Made by a program: the position numbers and the translations under genes. Of a stretch of 64,000 nt of DNA, positions 52,495 through 62,202 are shown piece by piece; position 1 is the first letter of the stretch, and each line of letters opens with the position of its first letter. Below the pieces are notes generated by a model that searched no databases, was not told the DNA's origin, and saw only the letters and a list, made by a program, of their open reading frames with translations. The stretch comes from Pseudomonas putida (lineage in GTDB: Bacteria; Pseudomonadota; Gammaproteobacteria; Pseudomonadales; Pseudomonadaceae), in assembly GCF_001976065.1 (NCBI RefSeq), contig NZ_MNAH01000001.1, positions 973,952-1,037,951 of the forward strand. The letters are read 5' to 3'.

Positions 52495-52542
52495 ATGGGG
52501 TGCTAGGGGTCGAGTGTTCGAATCACTCCGTCCCGACCATAT
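52495..52542 (+). repeat. attR: attR core: 3' half of tRNA-Pro(GGG)
   Basis: 48 bp identical to attL. Upstream bases (CCCAGC) only partly pair with the tRNA stem GCTAG, so no tRNA forms here either. Downstream is a strong terminator that looks like the original tRNA terminator. Confidence 0.85.
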
Positions 52543-52549
52543 AATTCAA

Positions 52550-52590
52550 GGGGTTGCGAGATTTTATCTCGCGACCCTTTTTTATTTTTA
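52550..52590 (+). terminator. Host tRNA terminator
   Basis: Stem GGGTTGCGAGA / TCTCGCGACCC with a TTTTA loop and a T7 run, eight bp after the tRNA 3' half. Apart from this, 52543-52715 holds no gene. Confidence 0.85.
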
Positions 52591-52715
52591 GTCGTTTTTA
52601 CTCCTACAAAACCACTGGCTCTGGGTGGAATTCTCAGCGGATCCCAAGGTCGTAACTTGCTCATTCCTGCCGCATATTGCCGGCATCATCGATCGGAAAA
52701 ATTCGTTCAGGTTGT

Positions 52716-53939
52716 TCAATGCTGTTTTGCCACTCTTATCCGTATAAGTATTTGCATGAGGATGAAAGCTGCAATGGGGGCCATTCCGATCACTGCTGAT
52801 CTGGGAGACAGGTCCATGCCCAGTAAATGCATTCCCGAGAAGAGCATTATCAAAAGGTTCAACACGTAGTAGGTGATGGCGATGATCGAAAGTCCTTCCA
52901 CTGCTCGCTGAATCTTGATCTGTGCATCAGCTCGAATATTCAGGCTTTTCAAGATTTCGGCATTCTGCTCTTCCATTTCCACCTGAACGCGCGCCTGCAG
53001 AAGGTCGCCCAGATTGGCCACGCTCTTGGCCAAAACGTCGAGTCGTTGTTCCGTCACGGCGCAGTATCTTACCGTCGGCTTGAAGCGCCGTTCGATGAAG
53101 ATACCCAGGCGTTGGCAGTCACCTGCGCGGTCCTCGCGCAGTTCTGCCAGCCGTTCGAAAACAAGTTGCGCGTAGGCTTGCGTGGCGCTGAAGCGGTGAC
53201 GGTACTTGGCCGAGAGGCTGACGACTTTTGCCGACAACGCTGCAATTTCTGTCAGCAGTGCTTTTGCATTGCTCGCACCTGGAGCAGCATTTCGCTCCGA
53301 CAGGTCGGCTAGCGTTCTATCGAAAGCATTGAGTTGCGAACTCAATTGCTTTGCGGCTGGAAGCGATAGCGAGGCCATCATGCGATAGGTTTCAATCTCG
53401 AGTAGTCGGCGAATCATTCGCCCCTGTCGGTAGGCATTGAGGTGATGGTTGACAAACAGAAACCGGTTCTCGCCGCATTCGCTTAACCGGAAGTCGCTCC
53501 ATACCGACGCATCGCCACCACCAATGGAGGATCCGCACGGGTCCTTGAACCCGTATTGCGCGTGATCTCCGGCAAAGGCGCTCTGGTTACGCACCACAAT
53601 TTGCACGCGGTTGATCAGCAACTGGGTGAAAGGGCTGATTTTCGCGGCCAAGGCATCAGGCAATGAAATCCATTGCGGGCTATCCGTGGAAGCGGTGACT
53701 ACATAAGTGAGGGTAAAGAATTCGGCATGTCGCTCCCATTTCAGCCAGTGCCCATCAAGCCTGATGATGCCTTGGGGTAGGTCATCATCAACCGGCTCGG
53801 TATAGAGACTGTTGAGCAGTGACTGGCGATCGCATTCACTACCTATGATGGCCAGGTGAAAAACATGGGCCGGCTCGCTGAAGTACAGGGAAGGGCGGGC
53901 GTGCAGTTCATTGTGAAGCGCATGTCGTAGCGGGTGCAT
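52716..53939 (-). CDS. DUF3422 family membrane protein
   Basis: 407 residues. DUF3422 signatures: RHALHNELHARPSLYF at the N-terminus, HWLKWERHAEFFTLTYV, RMIRRLLEIETYRMMASL, and two C-terminal transmembrane helices (IIAITYYVLNLLIMLF and AVIGMAPIAAFILM). Function unknown; common in proteobacteria, often near catabolic genes. Downstream of, and co-directional with, the TetR gene. Confidence 0.85.
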   Translation of the reverse strand: MHPLRHALHNELHARPSLYFSEPAHVFHLAIIGSECDRQSLLNSLYTEPVDDDLPQGIIRLDGHWLKWERHAEFFTLTYVVTASTDSPQWISLPDALAAKISPFTQLLINRVQIVVRNQSAFAGDHAQYGFKDPCGSSIGGGDASVWSDFRLSECGENRFLFVNHHLNAYRQGRMIRRLLEIETYRMMASLSLPAAKQLSSQLNAFDRTLADLSERNAAPGASNAKALLTEIAALSAKVVSLSAKYRHRFSATQAYAQLVFERLAELREDRAGDCQRLGIFIERRFKPTVRYCAVTEQRLDVLAKSVANLGDLLQARVQVEMEEQNAEILKSLNIRADAQIKIQRAVEGLSIIAITYYVLNLLIMLFSGMHLLGMDLSPRSAVIGMAPIAAFILMQILIRIRVAKQH

Positions 53940-53944
53940 GGTGC

Positions 53945-54562
53945 CTATGCCTTGAGCGCTGAGTCTTTGCCGCAGGTGATGATGCCCAGAACAAAGTGGG
54001 TGAGGGCATCGGTGAGTTTTTGCTCCGGGACTTCAATGCTTTGCCAGAGGGACTGTCCGTAGAGCATGCCGATAACGGCCTCGGTGATCAGGCCTGTACG
54101 GTCACTGATGCAGCCGGTTTCGCCGCACTCCGCGGAAATGATGGCTTTCAACAAAGCGGCGTAACTGCTCTTGAGCTGGTTGATTTCCTGTTGTTGTTCA
54201 TCGGTCAGATTGACGAACTCACGGGTTACCAATAACAGCCGGTGCTTCTCGGCCAGGTTGAAAACCACAAATGCATGCACAAAGCGCTGAAGACGGTCGC
54301 GATGAGTCCGGGCGCCGCGCATTCGGCGCTTGGTATCGGCCAGCAGGTCAGATACCGCGCCTTCGATCAGCTCGAACAACAGGCACTGTTTGTTCTCGAT
54401 ATGGTTGTACAGCGAGCCGGCATGCAGCCCCAGCTGTCCTGCCAGGTCGCGCAGGCCGATGGCCTGGTAGCCACGAGTCGCAAAGAGTTCCAGCGCCACA
54501 TCCAGTAGGCGGTCGCGGGCACTGTTGGGTACAGGTTTCGAGGAGATGGTGGCCGCAAGCAT
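53945..54562 (-). CDS. TetR-family regulator
   Basis: 205 residues. N-terminal helix-turn-helix (RLLDVALELFATRGYQAIGLRDLAGQLGLHAGSLYNH, in part) and a helical ligand domain resembling TetR_C regulators of acyl/aromatic catabolism. Divergent from the dehydrogenase operon, with a shared 115-bp intergenic region carrying inverted repeats. Probably an inducible repressor of that operon. Confidence 0.9.
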   Translation of the reverse strand: MLAATISSKPVPNSARDRLLDVALELFATRGYQAIGLRDLAGQLGLHAGSLYNHIENKQCLLFELIEGAVSDLLADTKRRMRGARTHRDRLQRFVHAFVVFNLAEKHRLLLVTREFVNLTDEQQQEINQLKSSYAALLKAIISAECGETGCISDRTGLITEAVIGMLYGQSLWQSIEVPEQKLTDALTHFVLGIITCGKDSALKA

Positions 54563-54607
54563 TGTGCTGTCCTGTGTGCTTCATCTGGTTATTTGCCGAC
54601 CATTGTC

Positions 54608-54652
54608 GGACAAATTCGGTTTGACCAAATGTAAGACAACAGGCATCTTACG
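54608..54652. promoter_or_regulatory. Predicted TetR operator at the divergent promoter
   Basis: TGTAAG-N11-CTTACG at 54630-54652, and next to it GGACAAA-N5-TTTGACC (54608-54626). The first is repeated before hyuA at 56267 with the same 11-bp spacer. Confidence 0.65.
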
Positions 54653-54677
54653 TAAAGACTAATCGCGGAGGTGTTTT

Positions 54678-55427
54678 ATGGATGGGCAAACGGTCGTAAT
54701 CGTCGGTGGCGCTTCGGGTCTGGGGTTGGAAACGGCCAAGCTGATGCGTAAGCGCGGAGCAGGAAAAATCGGCATCATCGATAGAAATGAGCAGTTGATG
54801 GCAGCGGCTGCGGAGATTTTGCGTGCCGATGGTTGCGAGGTTGCCACGGCGGTGGGTGACATCTCACGCCAGGAGTCCGCCCATGGTGCTTTCCAGCAGA
54901 TCGTCGATGCGCTGGGGCGCGTGGATTGCCTGGTCAACAGCGCCGCGATCTATCCGCGCAAAGATATTTTCGAGATCACCGACGAAGAATGGGACCTGGA
55001 AAATGCGGTCAACATCAAAGGCACCTACCACATGATGGTGGCTGCGGTGAAACACATGCAGGCCTATGTGGCGGAGCCCGCCGTGACCGGTCGTATCGTC
55101 AACGTTACCTCGGTTGATGCCTTCAAGGCCCATCCGCAGAACGCCCACTACGCCGCGACCAAGGCCGCCGTGGTCAGCCTGACCAAATCCTTTGCCCACG
55201 CCTGCGCCAAGGACCAGATTCTGGTCAATTCCGTAGCGCCGGCGGGCTTTGCCACCGAACGCGCCAAGCAGTTGGGCTTTCTTGGTGAGCTGGCTGCAGC
55301 GAACCCGTTGGGGCGCGCCGCCGAGCCTGCCGAGATTGCCGAGTGGATCGTCATGATGGGCAGCAGCCGTAACAGCTACGCCACCGGTGAAAATGTGATC
55401 GTCAGCGGGGGATACATCTATGCCTGA
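54678..55427 (+). CDS. Short-chain dehydrogenase/reductase
   Basis: 249 residues, classical SDR. Cofactor motif [18 protein letters not shown] (NNAG equivalent), Ser in NVTSVDAF and the catalytic YAATKAA. Asp after beta-2 (IIDRNEQ) suggests NAD preference. First gene of the rightward operon; GGAGGTG ribosome site. Overlaps the next SDR by 8 bp. Substrate not predictable. Confidence 0.9.
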   Translation: MDGQTVVIVGGASGLGLETAKLMRKRGAGKIGIIDRNEQLMAAAAEILRADGCEVATAVGDISRQESAHGAFQQIVDALGRVDCLVNSAAIYPRKDIFEITDEEWDLENAVNIKGTYHMMVAAVKHMQAYVAEPAVTGRIVNVTSVDAFKAHPQNAHYAATKAAVVSLTKSFAHACAKDQILVNSVAPAGFATERAKQLGFLGELAAANPLGRAAEPAEIAEWIVMMGSSRNSYATGENVIVSGGYIYA

Positions 55428-56178
55428 TAAAGTGTCGGTACCGGCGATCTATCGTCGGGCGCTGGTAACGGGCGCCACCAGCGGTATCGGCAAGGCCGTG
55501 GTATTGGCATTGCGTGATGCCGGATTGCAGGTGATTGCGGTCGGGCGTAGTCCCGAGGCGCTGGACGAGTTGCGCGCCGAGCCGGGCGTGACGGTCGTGG
55601 AAGCCGATGTGCGTCAGATTGAGGCGTTCAGCGAAATCCTCGTGCGTTACCCGGTGGATGTGCTGGTCAACAATGCCGGGGTGCTCTCGACGCGCTCGTC
55701 TTTCCAGGAGATGGATCCGGCTGAAATCGACAACATGTTCGATATCAATCTCAAGGCGCCTTTGCATCTGACACGCAAGGCATTGCCGGGAATGATCGAG
55801 CGTGGCTTTGGCCATCTGTTCTTTATTGGTTCCAGCGCCGGCAGGGCGGCGCATCCTGGAGCGGCAGTGTATGGCGCGTCCAAGGCGGGGATCAGTTTGT
55901 TCTGCGATGCCTTGCGCTGCGACTTGCTCGGCAGCGGAGTGCGGGTGACGGAAATTGCCCCCGGACGGGTCCAGACTCAACTGTACAAAAACGCCATGGG
56001 TATGCAGGCCGCAGGCGCTGAATTGTACGAAGGTTATGAGTCGATTATGCCGGAAGATATTGCGACGTTGCTGCTGGCAGCATTGAGCTTGCCACAACAA
56101 GTGGATGTGTCGCGTCTGGAGGTGTTCCCGACCGCGCAAGCGGTGGGCGGGGCACGCATGGTCAAGACGAAGGGTTGA
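55420..56178 (+). CDS. Short-chain dehydrogenase/reductase (second)
   Basis: 252 residues. [11 protein letters not shown] cofactor motif, [19 protein letters not shown] with the catalytic Ser, YGASKAG. Resembles YdfG-type 3-hydroxy acid dehydrogenases (serine/3-hydroxybutyrate-like). Arg after beta-2 (AVGRSPE) suggests NADP. Confidence 0.9.
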   Translation: MPDKVSVPAIYRRALVTGATSGIGKAVVLALRDAGLQVIAVGRSPEALDELRAEPGVTVVEADVRQIEAFSEILVRYPVDVLVNNAGVLSTRSSFQEMDPAEIDNMFDINLKAPLHLTRKALPGMIERGFGHLFFIGSSAGRAAHPGAAVYGASKAGISLFCDALRCDLLGSGVRVTEIAPGRVQTQLYKNAMGMQAAGAELYEGYESIMPEDIATLLLAALSLPQQVDVSRLEVFPTAQAVGGARMVKTKG

Positions 56179-56183
56179 TGATA

Positions 56184-56208
56184 AGGGCCGGGATTTTGTT
56201 GATCCCGG
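56184..56208 (+). terminator. Weak hairpin after the SDR pair
   Basis: Stem CCGGGAT / ATCCCGG around seven nt, without a close T-run. Could give partial termination before the hyu promoter. Confidence 0.4.
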
Positions 56209-56266
56209 TCGACGCTTTTACGAGTGTCTGGAGAAGCAGAATGCCGTGTGACAATGCTTGACTACC

Positions 56267-56289
56267 TGTAAGACAACATATAACTTACA
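56267..56289. promoter_or_regulatory. Second TetR-type operator before hyuA
   Basis: Perfect inverted repeat TGTAAG-N11-CTTACA; the first 12 bases are identical to the operator at 54630. Confidence 0.65.
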
Positions 56290-56347
56290 TTTCAAGCGGG
56301 CTTGATTGCCTCTTGTCATGAAACCGGGAATTTCAGGGGATACGACG

Positions 56348-58423
56348 ATGACTGCTACTTCATGCCGGGTCGGCGTGGACATAGGTGGGACCTTTACCGA
56401 TATCGCGCTGGACGTAGGCGGGGTATTGCATTCAACCAAAATTCTTACCGACTATGAGCTGCCAGAGCGCGCCATTCTCACCGGTGTGAAAAGTGTCATC
56501 GAGGCCGCCGGCCTGAAGCTGTCCGACATTGATCAACTGATCCACGGCACCACCCTGGCCACCAACGCATTGATCGAGCGACGCGGGGCCAGGACTGCAT
56601 TCATCACCACCGAAGGTTTTCGTGACACGCTGGAAATGCGCACCGAAAACCGCTTCGAACAGTACGACATCAACATCACCTTGCCGCCGCCGCTGATCGA
56701 GCGCGAGCACCGCTACACCCTGCGCGAGCGTCTGGATGTACACGGTGATGTGTTGATCGCCCCAGAGCAGGCTGATATCGATGCACTGGTTGAGCGGGTG
56801 GCCGAGGGTAATTACGAAAGCATCGCGGTTGGCCTGATTCACAGCTACGTCAATGGCGCCCACGAACGTCTGCTGCGCGACGCTTTGCAGCGCCGCCTGC
56901 CGAAGGTGTCGGTCTCGATCTCCAGCGAAGTTTCGCCGCAGATGCGCGAGTTCGAACGCTTCAATACCGTGTGTGCCAACGCCTATGTGAAGCCGCTGAT
57001 CAAGTCCTATCTCGATCGCCTGGTGGTGACGCTCAAAGAGTCCGGCGCCAATTGTCCGGTGTTCATGATCCACTCCGGTGGCGGGATCATCTCGGTACAG
57101 AGCGCCGCGGAATTTCCCGTACGCCTGGTCGAGTCCGGCCCGGCCGGTGGTGCAATTTTCGCTGCTGACATCGCGCGCAAGTATTCGCTGGATTCGGTGG
57201 TTTCGTTCGACATGGGCGGTACCACGGCAAAAATCTGCCTGATCGAAAACCAGGTGCCGAAAACCGCCAAGACCTTTGAAGTGGCGCGTACCTACCGCTT
57301 CAAGAAGGGCAGTGGCATGCCGATCTCGATCCCAGTGGTGGAGATGGTCGAAATCGGAGCCGGTGGCGGCTCAATCGCCAGCATCGACAGCATGCGTCAG
57401 ATTCGGGTAGGGCCGCACAGTGCCGGCTCCGAACCGGGGCCTGCCTGCTACGGTCGCGGTGGGCTGGAACCGACCATCACCGATGCCAACCTGTTGCTGG
57501 GTCGTCTCGACCCTGACAATTTCGCTGGCGGTGCCATGCGCCTGTCCCTCGACAACGCTGCTTCAGCTACCGCCCGCGTCATCGGTGCGCCGCTGAGCAT
57601 GGAGGCGGTCACTGCTGCCTATGGTGTCTGTGAAGTGGTCGATGAAAACATGGCCAACGCCGGCCGTGTGCATGCGGTAGAAAGCGGCAAGGACATCGCC
57701 GAGTACACCATGATCACCTTTGGTGGCGGTGGCCCACTGCACGCCGCGCGGCTGTGCGAAAAAATGGGCGTGTCGCGCTTCCTGGTGCCAGCGGGTGCAG
57801 GTGTCGGTTCGGCGATCGGGTTCCTGCGCGCGCCATTCGGCTACGAGGCAGTACGCAGTGCCTTTGTGCGCCTGTCGGAGTTCGACGCGCCACAGGTCAA
57901 TGCCTTGATCGATGACATGAAGGCCGAGTCCATCGGCTTCCTGCGCCAGGGCATGCCTGAAGGCGAGCCAGAACTGGAGTGCACCGCGTTCATGCGCTAT
58001 GTCGGCCAGGGTTGGGAAATTCCGGTGGCTCTGCCATTCAAGCCCTTCAGCAACAGCGACACCGCGCAATTCAAGGCGCTGTTCGAAGCGGCCTACACCC
58101 AGTTCTTCGGGCGTCCGATCGAGGGGCCGGATGTCGAGATCGTCAGCTGGTCGGTCAAAGCCAGTTCGCCACTGCTGCCGGTGCAACCGGTCGAGCAGAT
58201 CAGCGCTTCGCACCGCGCCCACGAAGTGTCGCGCCGTGAGGTCTTCGACGTGGTCAGCGGTGGTTTCGTCGACGCCGGCATCTTCCAGCGCGAGGAGCTG
58301 CAACCGGGTGCCCGCATCGATGGTCCGGCCATCATCGCCGAGCGCGAAACATCGACCTTCGTGTCGTCCTCCTTTACCGCCACCGTTCAGCCTGACGGCT
58401 GCCTGCTGGTTGTCCGGCGCTAA
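56348..58423 (+). CDS. hyuA: Hydantoinase/oxoprolinase subunit A (HyuA-like)
   Basis: 691 residues from ATG 56348 (AGGGGAT site). ATP-binding ASKHA-type fold: VGVDIGGTFTDIALD at the N-terminus, HGTTLATNALIERRGA, VESGPAGGAIFAA, DMGGTTAKICL, EIGAGGGSIA and GPAGCYG-type region (here GPACYGRGG). Family members open cyclic imides (hydantoin, 5-oxoproline) or carboxylate ketones using ATP. Substrate unknown here. Works with the next gene. Confidence 0.92.
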   Translation: MTATSCRVGVDIGGTFTDIALDVGGVLHSTKILTDYELPERAILTGVKSVIEAAGLKLSDIDQLIHGTTLATNALIERRGARTAFITTEGFRDTLEMRTENRFEQYDINITLPPPLIEREHRYTLRERLDVHGDVLIAPEQADIDALVERVAEGNYESIAVGLIHSYVNGAHERLLRDALQRRLPKVSVSISSEVSPQMREFERFNTVCANAYVKPLIKSYLDRLVVTLKESGANCPVFMIHSGGGIISVQSAAEFPVRLVESGPAGGAIFAADIARKYSLDSVVSFDMGGTTAKICLIENQVPKTAKTFEVARTYRFKKGSGMPISIPVVEMVEIGAGGGSIASIDSMRQIRVGPHSAGSEPGPACYGRGGLEPTITDANLLLGRLDPDNFAGGAMRLSLDNAASATARVIGAPLSMEAVTAAYGVCEVVDENMANAGRVHAVESGKDIAEYTMITFGGGGPLHAARLCEKMGVSRFLVPAGAGVGSAIGFLRAPFGYEAVRSAFVRLSEFDAPQVNALIDDMKAESIGFLRQGMPEGEPELECTAFMRYVGQGWEIPVALPFKPFSNSDTAQFKALFEAAYTQFFGRPIEGPDVEIVSWSVKASSPLLPVQPVEQISASHRAHEVSRREVFDVVSGGFVDAGIFQREELQPGARIDGPAIIAERETSTFVSSSFTATVQPDGCLLVVRR

Positions 58424-58452
58424 GCCTCACTTGCATAGAAGGCGATTTTCCC

Positions 58453-60120
58453 ATGAGCGATACCTTGATCGATATTCAAATGCAGGTGATGTGGAATCGC
58501 CTGATTTCGGTGGTTGAAGAACAGGCCCTGACCCTGATCCGTACCGCGTTCTCCACCAGTGTGCGTGAAGCCGGCGACCTGTCTGCCGGAGTCTTCGACC
58601 GCGCTGGCAACATGCTTGCCCAGGCGGTCACCGGTACGCCGGGGCACGTCAACACCATGGCCGAGGCGGTGGCGCATTTCATCAATGAAATCGGCCTGGA
58701 CAACATCTTCGAAGGCGATGTCTACGTGACCAACGACCCTTGGAAGGGCACCGGTCACCTGCACGACATCACCATCGTTTCGCCCTCTTTCTACAAGGGC
58801 AAACTGATCGGCTATTTCGCCAGTACCGCCCACGTGGTGGACATTGGCGGTCGCGGTTTCGGCCCGGACGCCCGTGAGGTCTACGAAGAAGGCCTGTTCA
58901 TCCCGATCATGAAGCTGTTCGAGCGTGGCAAGGTCAACCGCGACCTGATCAACATCCTGCGCAACAACGTGCGCGAGAACGATCGGGTGGTCGGTGACTT
59001 CTACGCGCTGTCGGCCTGCAACGAGACGGGTCACAAGCGCCTGCTGAGCATGCTCGAAGAGTTCCGCCTGGAAGACCTGGAGCACATCGGCGGTTTCATT
59101 CTGGAGCACAGTCGCCGCGCGACGCTGGAGTGCTTCAAGTCGCTTCCGCACGGCACTTACCAGAACAGCATGACCCTGGATGGCTACGACGTTCCAGTGA
59201 CCCTGTCGGTAACACTGACGGTCGGGCCGGACGGCATCCTCACCGATTTCAACGGCACCTCCGGGATGAGCCAGTTCGGTATCAACGTGCCGCTGGGCTA
59301 TGCCAAGGCGTATGCCTGCTACGGCCTCAAGTGCATTGTCGCGCCTGAGATCCCGAACAACTCCGCGTCCTTGGCGCCGTTCGATGTGGTGGCACCCGAG
59401 GGCTGCATTCTCAATGCCAAACACCCGGCGCCAGTCTCGGTACGTCACGTGCTCGGGCACTTCGTACCTGACCTGGTGCTCGGTGCGCTGCACAAATGCC
59501 TGCACGGCCAAGTTCCGGCCGAGGGCGCCAGTGCTCTGTGGAACCTGCACTTGAGCGTTCGCCCTCTGGAAAGCAATCCAGAAGGGCGCAATGCCGAGAT
59601 GCTGATGTTCAACAGCGGCGGCATGGGCGCACGCGCCGCCAAGGACGGCTTGAGTGCCACAGCATTCCCGAGTGGCGTGCACACCATGCCGGTCGAGGCC
59701 ACCGAGCACGCCGGGCCGGTCATTGTCTGGCGCAAGGAACTTCGTAACGGTTCCGGTGGTGCCGGCCAGCTGCGCGGTGGTCTGGGGCAGGAGATCGAAG
59801 TATCGGCTGCCGAGGGTTATTCGTTCCGCTTCAGCGCCATGTTTGACCGCATCCTCTATCCGGCACGCGGCCTTGAGGGCGGCAAGGAGGGCGCCAAGGG
59901 TTACGTCGGTCTGGACGACGGCACACTGTTGCGCGGCAAGGGGCAGCAGTTCGTGCCTTCGGAGCGCCGTCTGATTCTGAGCCTGCCAGGCGGTGGTGGT
60001 TATGGCGATCCGCGTCAGCGCCCGCGTGAGGAAGTCGAGCGCGACCTGCGCTTCGGCTACATCAGTGCCGAACAGGCGCGTGACGATTATGGCTATGAAG
60101 CCGGGCAGGGGAGCAAGTGA
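58453..60120 (+). CDS. hyuB: Hydantoinase/oxoprolinase subunit B (HyuB-like)
   Basis: 555 residues, full length. Pattern: IQMQVMWNRLISVVEEQALTLIRTAFS, GNMLAQAVTGTPGH, NDPWKGTGHLHDITI, HVVDIGGRGFGPDAREVYEEG, and a Gly-rich LSLPGGGGYGDPRQR end. Partner subunit of HyuA. Starts 29 bp after hyuA; its stop overlaps the next start. Confidence 0.93.
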   Translation: MSDTLIDIQMQVMWNRLISVVEEQALTLIRTAFSTSVREAGDLSAGVFDRAGNMLAQAVTGTPGHVNTMAEAVAHFINEIGLDNIFEGDVYVTNDPWKGTGHLHDITIVSPSFYKGKLIGYFASTAHVVDIGGRGFGPDAREVYEEGLFIPIMKLFERGKVNRDLINILRNNVRENDRVVGDFYALSACNETGHKRLLSMLEEFRLEDLEHIGGFILEHSRRATLECFKSLPHGTYQNSMTLDGYDVPVTLSVTLTVGPDGILTDFNGTSGMSQFGINVPLGYAKAYACYGLKCIVAPEIPNNSASLAPFDVVAPEGCILNAKHPAPVSVRHVLGHFVPDLVLGALHKCLHGQVPAEGASALWNLHLSVRPLESNPEGRNAEMLMFNSGGMGARAAKDGLSATAFPSGVHTMPVEATEHAGPVIVWRKELRNGSGGAGQLRGGLGQEIEVSAAEGYSFRFSAMFDRILYPARGLEGGKEGAKGYVGLDDGTLLRGKGQQFVPSERRLILSLPGGGGYGDPRQRPREEVERDLRFGYISAEQARDDYGYEAGQGSK

Positions 60121-61322
60121 TGGAATTTCAAAGTTCGCGGGTCAGGACAGTCAAGAGTTCGCCAAGTATGGCGGTGTCGGTCCTGGCCAAGAAAATGCTC
60201 GCTCAAGGCGAGCCGGTGATCAATCTCAGCCTGGGCGAGCCGGACTTCAATACCCCGGCCCACGTCATCGAGGCGGCCTACCAGGCCATGCTTGCGGGCA
60301 ACAACCACTACACGGCGCCCAACGGATACGAGGCGTTGCGCCAGGCCATCGTCGACAAGTTCAGTCGTGAGAACGACCTGAACTACGGCCTCGACGAAAT
60401 CTGCGTAGCCAACGGTGCCAAGCAGCTGCTGTTCAATGCCTTCCTGGCGACTCTGGAGCCGGGCGACGAGGTCATCACGCCGGCGCCGTATTGGGTGTCC
60501 TACACCGACATGGTGCTGCTCAACGGTGGTGTGCCCAAAGTCATTCCCTGCGGCTCCGAGTATGGCTTCAAGCTGGATGCTGCCCGGCTGGAAGCGGCCA
60601 TTACACCGAAGACGCGCTGGTTGATGCTCAACTCGCCGAACAATCCCTGTGGCGCGATTTACAGTCGGGAAGAGTTTGCCGCGCTGGGCGCGGTTTTGCA
60701 GAAGCACCCACGGATCCTGGTGATCTCCGATGAGATCTACGAACACATCATTCTTGGCGACAAGCCTTTCGTGCCGTTCGTGACCGCGTGCCCCGAACTG
60801 CGCGAGCGCACGCTGCTGATCAATGGCGTGTCCAAGGCTTACGCCATGACGGGCTATCGCCTGGGATATGCCGCTGGCCCGAAAGAGCTGATCGTGGCGA
60901 TGAACAAGACCCAGTCGCAGACCACCACTTGCCCCTCGGCGATCTCGCAACTGGCCGCCGCCGCGGCCTTGAGTGGCCCGCAGGATTTCGTGCGCGATGC
61001 CAACCGCGAGTATCAGGCACGCGGTGCCATGGTCGTCGAAGGCTTGGCGGCTATCGAAGGGCTGGAATTGCAGATGCCGGAAGGGGCGTTCTATGCCTTC
61101 CCGAAATGCTCGGCGTTCATTGGCAAACGCACGCCGGACGGACAGGTGATCGAGACCGATACCGACCTCTCCAACTATCTGCTGCGGGTCGGCAAGGTCG
61201 CCACGGTGCCGGGTTCCGCATTTGGCCTTGAGCCCTATATTCGCCTGTCTTTCGCAACGTCCCGGCAACAGCTTGAGCAGGCCATCGTGCAGATGCGCGA
61301 TGCGCTGGCCCTGTTGGTTTAA
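60120..61322 (+). CDS. PLP-dependent aminotransferase, class I
   Basis: 400 residues, AspC-like fold I. NYGLDEICVANGAKQLLFNA, NSPNNPCGAIYS, ISDEIYEHI with the PLP-pyridine Asp, NGVSKAYAMTGYRLGY with the Schiff-base Lys, and YIRLSFATS carrying the carboxylate-binding Arg. Co-translated with hyuB. Probably handles the amino acid released by the hydantoinase-like step, which is inference. Confidence 0.92.
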   Translation: MEFQSSRVRTVKSSPSMAVSVLAKKMLAQGEPVINLSLGEPDFNTPAHVIEAAYQAMLAGNNHYTAPNGYEALRQAIVDKFSRENDLNYGLDEICVANGAKQLLFNAFLATLEPGDEVITPAPYWVSYTDMVLLNGGVPKVIPCGSEYGFKLDAARLEAAITPKTRWLMLNSPNNPCGAIYSREEFAALGAVLQKHPRILVISDEIYEHIILGDKPFVPFVTACPELRERTLLINGVSKAYAMTGYRLGYAAGPKELIVAMNKTQSQTTTCPSAISQLAAAAALSGPQDFVRDANREYQARGAMVVEGLAAIEGLELQMPEGAFYAFPKCSAFIGKRTPDGQVIETDTDLSNYLLRVGKVATVPGSAFGLEPYIRLSFATSRQQLEQAIVQMRDALALLV

Positions 61323-61357
61323 GCGTTGCAGTCACTGACTAATTCGAGATTGATCTG

Positions 61358-62170
61358 ATGAGCAAGCCTTTCAAACGACTGTTGATCACCGGTGCTGCCG
61401 GCCGCCTGGGCAAGGTCTTGCGCGAGCACCTGCGAGATTTCGCCGATGAGCTGCGCCTGACCGATATCGCTGACATGGGCACGGCGGCGCCGCACGAGCA
61501 ACTGGTGCGCTGTGATCTTGGCAATCTTGCCGATGTACTGCCGCTGGCCGAAGGCGTCGATGCGATCATCCATGCCGGTGGTGTACCGCTGGAAAATACC
61601 TTTGCCGCGATCCTCAACGGCAATATCGTTGGTACCTACAACATCTACGAAGCCGCGCGTCAGCATGGTGTGAAGCGAGTGGTTTACACCAGCTCCAATC
61701 ATGCCATCGGCTTCTACGATCGTACCCAAACTATCGATTCCACCGTAGCGCATCGTCCCGACAGCCTGTACGGCGTGAGCAAATGCTTTGCCGAGGATCT
61801 GGGTCGCTATTACTGGGACAAGTTCGGCGTCGAGTCGGTGAACCTGCGCATCGGTTCCTCATTCGAAGAGCCGCTGGATCGCCGCATGCTGGCGACCTGG
61901 TTGTCGTTCGCTGACTTTGCCCAATTGGTGGAGCGCTCGCTGACCGCGCCGCGTGTTGCGCACATGATCGTCTATGGCATGTCGGCCAACCGTGAATCGC
62001 TGTGGGACAACCGCACGGCCTCGTCGATCGGCTACGTGCCGAAGGACAGCGCCGATGATTACCGGGAAAAAATCGAAGCGAAATTCCCACCGCTGGACCC
62101 CAATGAGCCCGCCGCCCGCTACCACGGTGGCAACTTCGCCGGTGCCGGTCATTTCGAAGATCCGAAGTAA
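61358..62170 (+). CDS. Uronate dehydrogenase-like NAD-dependent oxidoreductase
   Basis: 270 residues, extended SDR. Strong resemblance to Pseudomonas uronate dehydrogenase: LLITGAAGRLGKVLRE, VDAIIHAGGV, SSNHAIGFY, LYGVSKCFAED (Tyr-Lys pair), RIGSSF, TWLSFADFAQLVERSL and GYVPKDSADDY. That enzyme oxidises galacturonate and glucuronate to aldarolactones. Its placement in a hydantoinase operon rather than with glucarate genes leaves the real substrate open. Confidence 0.82.
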   Translation: MSKPFKRLLITGAAGRLGKVLREHLRDFADELRLTDIADMGTAAPHEQLVRCDLGNLADVLPLAEGVDAIIHAGGVPLENTFAAILNGNIVGTYNIYEAARQHGVKRVVYTSSNHAIGFYDRTQTIDSTVAHRPDSLYGVSKCFAEDLGRYYWDKFGVESVNLRIGSSFEEPLDRRMLATWLSFADFAQLVERSLTAPRVAHMIVYGMSANRESLWDNRTASSIGYVPKDSADDYREKIEAKFPPLDPNEPAARYHGGNFAGAGHFEDPK

Positions 62171-62202
62171 CGTCTACCCATCGAATTCAAGAGGTCCGAG
62201 CC

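Larger units (their letters stand above)
7710..52542. mobile_element. Complete lambda/Mu-hybrid prophage (contractile tail, cos-type packaging)
   Basis: Delimited by identical 48-bp direct repeats. Gene order is int-xis, cargo, leftward early operon, CI/Cro switch, replication, antiterminator Q, cargo, holin, terminase (GpA family), lambda-type head (gpW, portal, protease-capsid, decoration, FII), Mu-type contractile tail (sheath, tube, tape measure, gp44-48 baseplate), fibres, endolysin, Rz/Rz1, O-acyltransferase. All structural genes are open, so it may be inducible. A lambdoid head with a Mu-like tail recalls Shigella phage SfV (family knowledge). Confidence 0.93.
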
